Source: Verrucomicrobium sp. | GTDB lineage: Bacteria > Verrucomicrobiota > Verrucomicrobiia > Methylacidiphilales > UBA1321 | NCBI GenBank assembly: GCA_017849585.1 | Contig: JAFIGT010000030.1 | Location: 124,001-188,000, forward strand | Reading direction: 5' to 3' | Length of the DNA: 64,000 nt | In this document: positions 1 through 7,530 of the stretch, one piece after another | Layout: each line of letters starts with the position of its first letter | Position numbering within the stretch: the first letter of the stretch is position 1 | Made by a program: the position numbers and the translations under genes | Notes under the pieces: model-generated | Database searches by the model: none | Told to the model about the DNA's origin: nothing | The model's input: the letters and a program-made list of their open reading frames with translations, nothing else

Positions 1-659
1 GTTACACGCTCGTGCGCGGCATTGATGTCGGCGACAACATCGCCACCGATCTGCCCGCCACTGATGCCATCATCGAGTTCAGCCACCACAGCGTCACCGT
101 CCCGCTCGCACAGCAGATCGCCGCGCAAAAGAAGGCGCTCGTCATTGGCACCACCGGCCATTCCGAAGCCGACAAGGCGACGATCACAGAACTCTCGAAG
201 ACCATTCCCATCGTTTTCGCTCCCAATTTCTCCATTGGAGTGAATCTCCTCTTCTTCCTCACCCGCAAGACCGCCGAAATTCTCGGCCCGGAATACGATC
301 AGGAAGTCGTCGAAATGCACCACCGCCTCAAGCTCGATGCTCCCAGCGGCACCGCGCGTCGTCTCGGTGAAATTCTCGCCGAAGTGCAGGACGCTCCCTA
401 CGACGAACTCATCCGCAACGGTCGCGTTGGCGAAGTCGGCAAGCGCACCAAGCGCGAGATCGGCATGCACGCGCTGCGCGGCGGCGATGTCGTCGGCGAC
501 CACACCGTCCACTTCGCCACCATCGGCGAACGCGTGGAACTCACACACCGCGCCTCCAGCCGCGACACCTTTGCCTCGGGAGCACTCCGCGCTGCCGCTT
601 GGGCGACCAAGCAGTCCCCCGGCCTCTACGACATGCAGGATGTTCTCGGCTTGCGCTAG
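1..659 (+). CDS. dapB: 4-hydroxy-tetrahydrodipicolinate reductase, 5' truncated
   Basis: DapB reduces 4-hydroxy-tetrahydrodipicolinate with NAD(P)H in the lysine and diaminopimelate pathway in the cytosol. The frame is open from base 3, so the gene begins outside the window; about 40-50 N-terminal residues with the Rossmann glycine motif are missing. The visible part has GTTGH of the cofactor site and the hallmark HHRLKLDAPSGTA, whose histidines and lysine form the active site. The C-terminal RGGDVVGDHTV and SRDTFA stretches are typical of the family. It lies 25 nt before folK and probably starts a dapB-folK-panB operon. Confidence 0.95.
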   Translation, partial: YTLVRGIDVGDNIATDLPATDAIIEFSHHSVTVPLAQQIAAQKKALVIGTTGHSEADKATITELSKTIPIVFAPNFSIGVNLLFFLTRKTAEILGPEYDQEVVEMHHRLKLDAPSGTARRLGEILAEVQDAPYDELIRNGRVGEVGKRTKREIGMHALRGGDVVGDHTVHFATIGERVELTHRASSRDTFASGALRAAAWATKQSPGLYDMQDVLGLR

Positions 660-684
660 GGCCTGTTAACACTAAAGGGAAACT

Positions 685-1152
685 ATGAAAACCGGCATTG
701 CTCTCGGCTCGAATCTCGGAGACCGCGCCGCCAGTATGGACGCCGGTTTCGCCTTCCTGCGTTCCCTCTCGCAGAATGGCTACCTGTTGCAGTCCTCGGT
801 CATTGAAACCGATCCCGTCGATTGTCCACCCGGTTCCGGGGCGTTTTTTAACGCCGTCGCGGAAATTGATTACGAAGGCTCGCCACTACAACTCCTCGGC
901 CAGCTCCAAAACTTCGAGCACACTATGGGCCGCCAGCCCAATCGCGCGATCAACGCCCCGCGCCCGCTCGATCTCGATATTCTTTATTTCGGCGACACCA
1001 AGCTCAATACACCCGATCTCATCATTCCTCACCCCCGCATTGCTCAACGCGAATTCGTCCTCAAGCCCCTGGCCGAAATTTACCCGGACCTCATTCTCCC
1101 CGGTCAAACGCACAGCGTGCAAAATCTCCTCAATCATTTGACCTCGAAATGA
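685..1152 (+). CDS. folK: 2-amino-4-hydroxy-6-hydroxymethyldihydropteridine pyrophosphokinase
   Basis: FolK transfers pyrophosphate from ATP to 6-hydroxymethyl-dihydropterin in folate synthesis. The 155-residue length is normal. The N-terminal ALGSNLGDR is the family start motif, and RPLDLDILYFG (about 93-103) supplies the two aspartates that hold magnesium; IPHPR follows near 114. An AAAGGGAAA stretch precedes the ATG. Its stop overlaps the panB start by 4 nt, so the two are likely translationally coupled. The link makes sense because PanB uses methylene-tetrahydrofolate. Confidence 0.95.
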   Translation: MKTGIALGSNLGDRAASMDAGFAFLRSLSQNGYLLQSSVIETDPVDCPPGSGAFFNAVAEIDYEGSPLQLLGQLQNFEHTMGRQPNRAINAPRPLDLDILYFGDTKLNTPDLIIPHPRIAQREFVLKPLAEIYPDLILPGQTHSVQNLLNHLTSK

Positions 1153-1922
1153 ACGCCCCCACCAAAATCACTCCCCAGTGGATTCGCGATGCGAAAAAAC
1201 GCGGCGAACGGCTGCCCACGCTCACGGCCTACGATTATCCGACCGCAAAGTTGCTCGATGAAAGCGGCATCCCACTCCTCCTCGTTGGCGATTCCCTCGG
1301 CATGGTCATGCTCGGCTATCCCGACACCACGGAAGTCACGATGGAGGACATCCTTCACCACACCCGCGCCGTGGCCCGCGCCAAGACGAACGCACTCGTG
1401 GTCTCCGATCTGCCAATCCATTCCTACGACACCCCCGAGCTTGCCGTCGCGAATGCCAAGCGGCTCGTCGCTGCCGGAGCGGAAGCAGTCAAACTCGAAG
1501 GCGGCGCGCAACGTATCGCCCAGGTCAACGCCATCATCGCGGCAGGCATTCCCATGTTCGGCCATCTCGGCATGCTGCCGCAGGCCGTGCGCGAAGAAGG
1601 CGGTTACAAGATCAAGGGACGAGTCGCGGAAGAACGCGAGCGACTGCTCTCTGATGCCAAGGCGTTGGAAAAAGCTGGTGCCTTCGCCATCGTCTTGGAA
1701 CTCGTCCTGCCGGAAGTCGCCGCTGAAATCTCCCGCTCCATTTCCATCCCCACCATCGGCATTGGTTCCGGTCCCGACTGCGACGGCGAAATCATGGTCG
1801 TCCACGATCTCCTCGGCACATTCCCCTGGTTCCGCCCCAAGTTCGTGAAGGAAAAGAACGAACTCGGCGAAGCCATCCGCACTGCCGCGCGTGCTTACGC
1901 CAGCCGCGTCAAGCAGAGCTAG
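1149..1922 (+). CDS. panB: 3-methyl-2-oxobutanoate hydroxymethyltransferase
   Basis: PanB makes ketopantoate from 2-oxoisovalerate and methylene-tetrahydrofolate, the first committed step to pantothenate and coenzyme A. The 257 residues match the usual length. Family motifs are visible in order: LTAYDYPTAKLLDESG (25-40), the metal-binding VGDSLGMV (47-54), VSDLPIHSY (85-93), KLEGG (115-119) and GHLGMLPQ near 138. The ATG overlaps the folK stop as ATGA. It ends 6 nt from the convergent HAD gene, and no terminator hairpin is visible between them. Confidence 0.96.
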   Translation: MNAPTKITPQWIRDAKKRGERLPTLTAYDYPTAKLLDESGIPLLLVGDSLGMVMLGYPDTTEVTMEDILHHTRAVARAKTNALVVSDLPIHSYDTPELAVANAKRLVAAGAEAVKLEGGAQRIAQVNAIIAAGIPMFGHLGMLPQAVREEGGYKIKGRVAEERERLLSDAKALEKAGAFAIVLELVLPEVAAEISRSISIPTIGIGSGPDCDGEIMVVHDLLGTFPWFRPKFVKEKNELGEAIRTAARAYASRVKQS

Positions 1923-1928
1923 CCCAGC

Positions 1929-2594
1929 TTACGCCGGGAACCACTTCGTCCACGTCTCGGGCGAAATCGCATCGAGCCGATCCACTATCAGATCCGCCTC
2001 CTGCAATTTTTCCGGCGGATTTGTCGTCGTCACCGCGACGACGCGCATCCCGGCGGCTTTGCCCGCCTGCACGCCAACAACGGCATCTTCAAACACGACA
2101 CAACGTTGCGGCGGCACCTTGATCTTGGAGGCTGCTACCAGAAATACCTGCGGGTCGGGTTTGCCTTTGGTCACATCCTCCGACGTCGCCATGTCCGCAA
2201 AGAAATGCCCGATCCCCAGTCGCTTGAACGCACTCGTGATATTCAATTTTTGCGTGGATGACCCGATCACGCACGGCACGCCGGACCGTTGCAAAAACTC
2301 CAGAAAATTCACAACACCAGGAATGGGCTCCAGTCCTTTCTCCTCCACGACAATGCGGTAGAGTTCCTCCTTGCGAAGGGAAAGGCGTTCGATTTCCACC
2401 GGATCATGCGACCAATCCAGTAGGTTGGGAATGATGTGCGCATTCTTCATTCCGAAGCTGCGTTCAAAGTGATCCGGCGGCAGCGGCTTGCCAATTTCAG
2501 CCGCGAGCCGTTCCCAGCTCTCTTCGTGTTGCGCGGCGGAATTGATAATGACGCCGTCGAAATCAAAAACAGCGCCCCATGCAGCATGAGTCAT
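1929..2594 (-). CDS. HAD-superfamily sugar-phosphate phosphatase/phosphomutase-like protein
   Basis: This is a cytosolic HAD hydrolase of the beta-phosphoglucomutase/CbbY type. With the chosen ATG at 2594 the protein has 221 residues and starts just before FDFDGV (10-15), which carries the nucleophile Asp11 and general acid Asp13. Motif II is GSST, motif III KGKPDP and motif IV FEDA. A helical cap lies between motifs I and II. The frame stays open to 2741, but that would add 49 residues unlike any HAD N-terminus. The exact substrate cannot be told. It is divergent from the pseudopilin cassette. Confidence 0.85.
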   Translation of the reverse strand: MTHAAWGAVFDFDGVIINSAAQHEESWERLAAEIGKPLPPDHFERSFGMKNAHIIPNLLDWSHDPVEIERLSLRKEELYRIVVEEKGLEPIPGVVNFLEFLQRSGVPCVIGSSTQKLNITSAFKRLGIGHFFADMATSEDVTKGKPDPQVFLVAASKIKVPPQRCVVFEDAVVGVQAGKAAGMRVVAVTTTNPPEKLQEADLIVDRLDAISPETWTKWFPA

Positions 2595-2806
2595 GTCATC
2601 CAAACTAGCCCGGCACAATGCGGATGCAAGCCAGCTCTCAATATCGCGTTCTGATGGGATACCCTTGCGGCATGGGTTTGGCCGGTTCTCGCAACATTTT
2701 TTAATAATCTCCGTCAGCCTATCACTGTTTATGCCGATCATTTCCCCAGCAAGCCCATTGCTGCTGTGGTACGCACGATATTCCGCTTCATACCAAGAAA
2801 AATACC

Positions 2807-2836
2807 TTGCTCTATTTAAACTAACTTAGTTATAAT
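2807..2836 (+). promoter_or_regulatory. sigma-70-type promoter of the pseudopilin cassette
   Basis: TTGCTC (2807-2812) and a perfect TATAAT (2831-2836) are 18 nt apart. The first ATG is at 2841 and a second at 2844, so transcription would begin at about the start codon, giving a leaderless or nearly leaderless mRNA. No Shine-Dalgarno sequence is present. Inference from sequence only. Confidence 0.55.
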
Positions 2837-2840
2837 AGAT

Positions 2841-3482
2841 ATGATGCGCGTTACCACCCTATCTAAAAAAGGATTTTCGCTCATTGAGTTGCTTGTGGTT
2901 ATAGCCGTAGTCGCTCTTTTAACCTCAGTCAGCATGGTGGCCGTCGGGGGCAATCAAGCGCGTAAGTTGGCGTCGAACGGTAACCTGATCGCTGACCTGT
3001 CTAAGCAAGCGCGGCAAAACTCAATTAGTAAGGGAGTATTGACAGCGCTGGTCCTATGCAAGACCTATCCAAATAATCAGGAATTGAATAATCGCCTACT
3101 AGTTCTCATGGAGTTGTCACCCGATAGCACGACTTGGAGGCAACTCACCAAATGGCAAATTCTGCCCCAGGGAGGTGTTGTTGATTCCAGCCAAAGCGAC
3201 AGCTTTATTTCTCAAGTGCCGAATGTAGAAACCCCCATCAGCAATCTCAAATATTTGGGTGCTACCGTCACGGATATTGCGTTTCAGGTTTTTTTGCCGG
3301 ATGGCAGTTTGGCCACTAAAAAGCAGTCATCCAGCGGATCAGTAATCATGCAGCCTCCGGTATTGAGTTTGTCCCAGGGAAATATTAATTCGCGCGGAGA
3401 TTTGGTCAAAACATCCTCCGTCAATTATTATAAAATAACGTTTAACTTGCACACCGGAATGACGAAAATCGAGTGTCCATGA
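2841..3482 (+). CDS. prepilin-type protein, Verru_Chthon cassette protein D-like
   Basis: This 213-residue protein begins with a class III signal: KKG|FSLIELLVVIAVVALL, with cleavage after Gly11 and the conserved Glu at +5 of the mature protein. The hydrophobic helix (12-35) would anchor it in the inner membrane before assembly. The rest is a Ser/Gln-rich globular domain without recognised catalytic motifs. Its position first in a four-gene run of three prepilin-like proteins and one large GspK/PilX-like protein matches the Verru_Chthon cassette described from Verrucomicrobium and Chthoniobacter, where it would be protein D. The cassette's function is unknown. The next gene overlaps its stop. 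Confidence 0.8.
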   Translation: MMRVTTLSKKGFSLIELLVVIAVVALLTSVSMVAVGGNQARKLASNGNLIADLSKQARQNSISKGVLTALVLCKTYPNNQELNNRLLVLMELSPDSTTWRQLTKWQILPQGGVVDSSQSDSFISQVPNVETPISNLKYLGATVTDIAFQVFLPDGSLATKKQSSSGSVIMQPPVLSLSQGNINSRGDLVKTSSVNYYKITFNLHTGMTKIECP

Positions 3483-3898
3483 GCCTTTGGTCCAATCAAA
3501 AACTAGGGTTTAGTTTGGTCGAAATCGTCATGGCGTTGGGTCTTGTCAGCTTTTGTCTTGTGGCTCTTCTGGGTTTATTCAGCCTCGGGATTAAAACAAG
3601 CAAACAATCGGCCGAGGAAACAAATTTGGCAGCCATGTCATCGGAAATTATAACCGAATTGAGAGCCAGGACATCCAGTACGACGATTGCACTGAACCAA
3701 AAGTATTATTTCGACAATCAGGGCGAACGCACCAACGCCATCGGTGCGTATTATGAATGTCATTTAATCACCCAGACAGATACCTCATTTAGCGCAAATC
3801 TGATTCGCGGAACATTGACCTTTACCTGGCCGGCCCATCTCGCAGCAGGCAAACGCCCAAATACCAATACGTTTTATTCCACATTTCCACATCGTTAG
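3479..3898 (+). CDS. prepilin-type protein, Verru_Chthon cassette protein B-like
   Basis: The protein has 139 residues from the ATG at 3479, which overlaps the preceding TGA by 4 nt; a GTG at 3473 is the alternative. The leader ends LG|FSLVEIVMALGLVSF, again with Glu at +5, so it should be processed by a prepilin peptidase. The body resembles PilV/GspI-type minor pseudopilins in length and placement. The order and sizes fit Verru_Chthon protein B. It is probably cotranscribed and translationally coupled with its upstream neighbour. Confidence 0.78.
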   Translation: MSLWSNQKLGFSLVEIVMALGLVSFCLVALLGLFSLGIKTSKQSAEETNLAAMSSEIITELRARTSSTTIALNQKYYFDNQGERTNAIGAYYECHLITQTDTSFSANLIRGTLTFTWPAHLAAGKRPNTNTFYSTFPHR

Positions 3899-3916
3899 CG
3901 TGCTCGCCATCAGGAT

Positions 3917-4723
3917 ATGAAAACGCCACAGACGCGCACCTTTGAGTCGGCATTTAGTTTGGTGGAAATGCTTGTAGCCACTGCCATTTTATCTTTCTTA
4001 CTTCTAATCCTGATCAGTCTCACCAGCCAGTCCAGTCAAGTGTGGTCAACGGGAACGAAGCAAGGTGAACACCGTCAGAAAGCGCGATCGACGCTTGATT
4101 TCATCGGGCGGGAAATGCGATTGGCCACCGTGGCAGTGGACGGTGGTGGTTCACTTCGATTTGTTATCTATAACCAGACAAATCCGGGCATTAGCACGCT
4201 CAACCCCCACGCCGTTTTTTGGCTGGCACCAGTGGCGACGGAAACGTCCATGGGCGATTTGGCGGAAGTCGGCTATTTCATCCGCTGGGACACCGAACTG
4301 AAGCAATCCAATTTGTGCCGGATGCTCGTCAATCCCAGTGACACCGCTCACTATCTTATCTACACCTCACCTGAAAATTGGATTACAGATGCACTCTTGC
4401 TGCAAGTGGCTCCAGGAACCAAGGCCAGTGGTTATCAAGGTCTCTTTTTGGAAAACGTGCTTGGATTATGGGTGAAAGCTTATCGAGCTGATGGAACGGA
4501 TTATGGAACCGACTCCAGTAGCTCCTCCAACCGAAACAAGCTGCCAGCCTATGTCGATATTTCTCTCGTATTTCTGGATTCGATGACAGCGAAGCGGCTA
4601 CAAAATCCAATCCCTCCTAAAGAAAGCCAGTCACCGGAAGATTATATCGCCGCCCTGCCAATCAGCCTCAAATCTGGAGCCACCCGGGCAAGCCTTCGAG
4701 TGATTCTCGACAATAATCGGTAA
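3917..4723 (+). CDS. prepilin-type protein, Verru_Chthon cassette protein C-like
   Basis: This 268-residue protein has the prepilin signal SA|FSLVEMLVATAILSFLLL at residues 11-30; Ala replaces Gly before the cut site, while Glu at +5 is kept. The following LDFIGREMRLATV resembles PilW/GspJ minor pseudopilins. It ends 2 nt before the large fourth gene. By order it is protein C of the Verru_Chthon cassette. Whether it forms a tip complex with its neighbours is an inference from type II secretion and type IV pilus systems. Confidence 0.78.
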   Translation: MKTPQTRTFESAFSLVEMLVATAILSFLLLILISLTSQSSQVWSTGTKQGEHRQKARSTLDFIGREMRLATVAVDGGGSLRFVIYNQTNPGISTLNPHAVFWLAPVATETSMGDLAEVGYFIRWDTELKQSNLCRMLVNPSDTAHYLIYTSPENWITDALLLQVAPGTKASGYQGLFLENVLGLWVKAYRADGTDYGTDSSSSSNRNKLPAYVDISLVFLDSMTAKRLQNPIPPKESQSPEDYIAALPISLKSGATRASLRVILDNNR

Positions 4724-4725
4724 AC

Positions 4726-7410
4726 ATGAAACATGCATTACTTAAGCGTACCGAGGCGCGTGGCGCAGCGCTGATCATGGCTCTCTCCTTGATCTCGCTC
4801 ATGACCATTCTATTAGTCGGTTTCCTAGCCAGCATGCAGATCGACCGGGCCGCATCCCGATCCCATATGGACGGCCAGCAGGCGCAGTGGTATGCACAGG
4901 TTGGCGTTGATCTTTCCATCGCAAAACTAAAGAGCCTCAGCTCATCCACCGCTGTGTGGGCCAGCATGCCGGGCCGGATAACCGTGGTTGGTACCGGTGG
5001 AAATCCCTCCACCAATATCGATCTTTCCTCAGGGTCCGCGCGAGGTGAAACAGACTCGAAGGTGGTGGTCAACTTGAATCCGAGGACATTGCTTTTTTCC
5101 TCAAAGGGTCTGATCGCCAAATCTGGAGAAAACATTTCGGTGCGGTGGATTTATCTCAGACGCGACGGTTCCTTTGAAGCCAATACTCCGCCCACCTACA
5201 ACCAAGCCAATCCCGTAGTGGGTCGTTTTGCCTTTTGGGCGGACGATGCGAGCACTCGGGTCAATATAAACACCGCCGCAAGTCGAATCGGAAATACCAA
5301 TGCTCTTTCTCATCCCTCGCGGGTGGATATGACGGCATTTCTAGGTACCCCAGCCATTGAGAGCATTCAGGTCGCCCGCAATGTTCGTCCATTCAATTCC
5401 TTGTTTGAGGCGAGACGAATAGTTAACACCGACGCCTTTAACACTAATCAATTTGCTCTCACCCACTTCAATCACTCTCCGCTGCCATCAGTGAATATGT
5501 TCGGCGAGCCTCGCATACTCTTGACTACTCAAAAAGGTGTAGCCGAAAAAATCTATGGCACCGGAACCACCAACTACCTCGATATTCTCACCGTGCCCGA
5601 TACAGATCCAGGTTCGCCGAGTAATCTGGATTCAGTCAAAGTGGAAAAAATTGTCAATCGAATTGCCAATTATCTGCGCCGGACCGACTGGCCGATTTTG
5701 CCTGGGAAAAGTTTCGCATCCAAGTATACGCCATTCACGACAAGCCCAACCTATAATAATAATTATGTGGCACAGATCGCCATCAACATTCTCGATTATG
5801 TGCGGTGCGCAGAATCTACTCTGAGTGCCGTAGCGGCCACCAAAGGTCGATTGGATCCCGTGTCCGGCAATTTTGTCTACGGAACCACTGGACTAGCGGT
5901 GAATCCCGGAGCTTCCGGTGTGTCTCCAGCTCCATGGTGGAATAGCAATTTCCCCTCGACTATGATGGGACTGTCCCGTGGCCCAAGGATCACGGAATTT
6001 CGCTGTACGATTACCAGTACAAATCCATGGGCTGATGGCAGTAAATGGGATTGGACAGCCAAGTATGAAGTGGAGGTTACGTTGCCGGAGAATAGCGGCC
6101 TCTCTTCAATCGACTTATCCACCCTTACCATTTCAGCCGAGAGCATGGACCCTACTGGCATGGTGCAGGGCTGGAGCAATCGTAAAACCATTCCAATAAC
6201 CGGCGCCATGTGCTCAGGCGGTGGCTCTACGCTTGCCGCAGGCAATTACAAAACGATTACGGTCACTGGTATCCTTCCCACGAATCAGAAAACGCCCACT
6301 CCCACAACTGTCTATGCCATGGCCTCACTCGAACCCACGATTGATACAACCGCCGTGATCTCGGGTTTTGGCAATAATACAGCCCCCATTTACTGGCAAA
6401 CATTCACCCTAGTGGCAGGAAATACAGTCAATTCCTGCGCCCGAAAATATACTGATGTAATGCTCCCAAGTTATCCCGAAGCTTGGACGACTCAAGGGCC
6501 AAGCTCATTCGATGCTACAAATCCCGGAGCCATTACCTCGGTTTCCGCGACACCCTCTCAAGATAAGGATGGCAGCGGAAATGTAACATCGGTGAGCACA
6601 CGACTCCCTGCCCCCAAAGGCAGCGCATCCAATTTACTGGGTATCGTAAAGTCGGTTGGGGAATTGGGATTCATCCACACGGGTAGCGTTGTAGCGCATA
6701 TGCATTCGACTTCCACAAGCGGCATTCTCTATGGCACGATTGTGCCTTACCGCACCTTACGATTGCGCCCTCAAGATGCTACTTCAGGGGAATTGCCTGA
6801 CTGGGCCATTCTTGATCTATTTGACGCCCCTGGCCTCCCCCAATCATCTACCTCCACTGTCCTACGACCTGGCAATGCCAGTGTAGGCGGGCAGATCAAT
6901 GTTAATGGCGGGCTGGTGACATTTATCGACCAGAATGGAAACCCTACCCTCACGCGCTCGCTACCAATGCAATGCGCCCTGACTGGTGCTGGAAATAAAA
7001 CCGCAACGGTCAGCAGCGTGATCCCTTCCACATCCGTCTCTACTCTCGCCAATGCCATCAATAGCTATGCCTTTACCAATGATAGTCTAGCTACCAATGG
7101 AAAACGCTATGGAACCGGGGTCCTCACGAATGTATTCATCTCACCCTGGCAAATCTGCGAGATCAAAGGCGTGGCAGACTCTGGCGAAGAGAGCGAAGAG
7201 GTTGTGCGGCACGTCGGCAGCGTAGGTACTGTTCGAGGCAACGTCTTTAGCATCTATAGCATTGGCCAGTCCATCAAGCAGGATAGCAATGGTGGAGTCT
7301 CTATACTCGGAGAACGGCGCATGGAAACTATCGTTGAACGCTATCAAGACACTCCTAACAGTTCCGCCACCTTCCGCACCATTTTTTCACGCGACTTAAA
7401 ATCACTATAG
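4726..7410 (+). CDS. large GspK/PilX-like protein, Verru_Chthon cassette protein A-like
   Basis: The last and largest cassette member has 894 residues. The N-terminus carries basic residues and one hydrophobic helix (14-36, GAALIMALSLISLMTILLV), like PilX/GspK proteins whose leader is not fully canonical. FAFWADDASTRVNIN (about 168-182) resembles the GspK segment. The remainder is a long Ser/Thr/Asn-rich exported region. In Verru_Chthon cassettes protein A is the large member, so the identification rests on order plus this N-terminus. Base composition is visibly more A+T-rich than dapB-panB. No terminator is seen in the 120 nt before the convergent hydrolase gene. Confidence 0.8.
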   Translation: MKHALLKRTEARGAALIMALSLISLMTILLVGFLASMQIDRAASRSHMDGQQAQWYAQVGVDLSIAKLKSLSSSTAVWASMPGRITVVGTGGNPSTNIDLSSGSARGETDSKVVVNLNPRTLLFSSKGLIAKSGENISVRWIYLRRDGSFEANTPPTYNQANPVVGRFAFWADDASTRVNINTAASRIGNTNALSHPSRVDMTAFLGTPAIESIQVARNVRPFNSLFEARRIVNTDAFNTNQFALTHFNHSPLPSVNMFGEPRILLTTQKGVAEKIYGTGTTNYLDILTVPDTDPGSPSNLDSVKVEKIVNRIANYLRRTDWPILPGKSFASKYTPFTTSPTYNNNYVAQIAINILDYVRCAESTLSAVAATKGRLDPVSGNFVYGTTGLAVNPGASGVSPAPWWNSNFPSTMMGLSRGPRITEFRCTITSTNPWADGSKWDWTAKYEVEVTLPENSGLSSIDLSTLTISAESMDPTGMVQGWSNRKTIPITGAMCSGGGSTLAAGNYKTITVTGILPTNQKTPTPTTVYAMASLEPTIDTTAVISGFGNNTAPIYWQTFTLVAGNTVNSCARKYTDVMLPSYPEAWTTQGPSSFDATNPGAITSVSATPSQDKDGSGNVTSVSTRLPAPKGSASNLLGIVKSVGELGFIHTGSVVAHMHSTSTSGILYGTIVPYRTLRLRPQDATSGELPDWAILDLFDAPGLPQSSTSTVLRPGNASVGGQINVNGGLVTFIDQNGNPTLTRSLPMQCALTGAGNKTATVSSVIPSTSVSTLANAINSYAFTNDSLATNGKRYGTGVLTNVFISPWQICEIKGVADSGEESEEVVRHVGSVGTVRGNVFSIYSIGQSIKQDSNGGVSILGERRMETIVERYQDTPNSSATFRTIFSRDLKSL

Positions 7411-7530
7411 ATCGGAGAATGGAAAACCCTAGGAGGTGGCTCTGCCTATCGCCATCTTCAGGCCACACGCGCCCGAACGATATTCCCTATTTCAGGACTG
7501 TTAAGGCTCTGCCCATAAATATGCATCGCT

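Noticed and set aside
664-671. TGTTAACA palindrome between dapB and folK, resembling a regulon box
   Set aside because: Only the outer bases match; the inner six do not fit, no TTG lies 11 nt downstream, and the gene function is unrelated.
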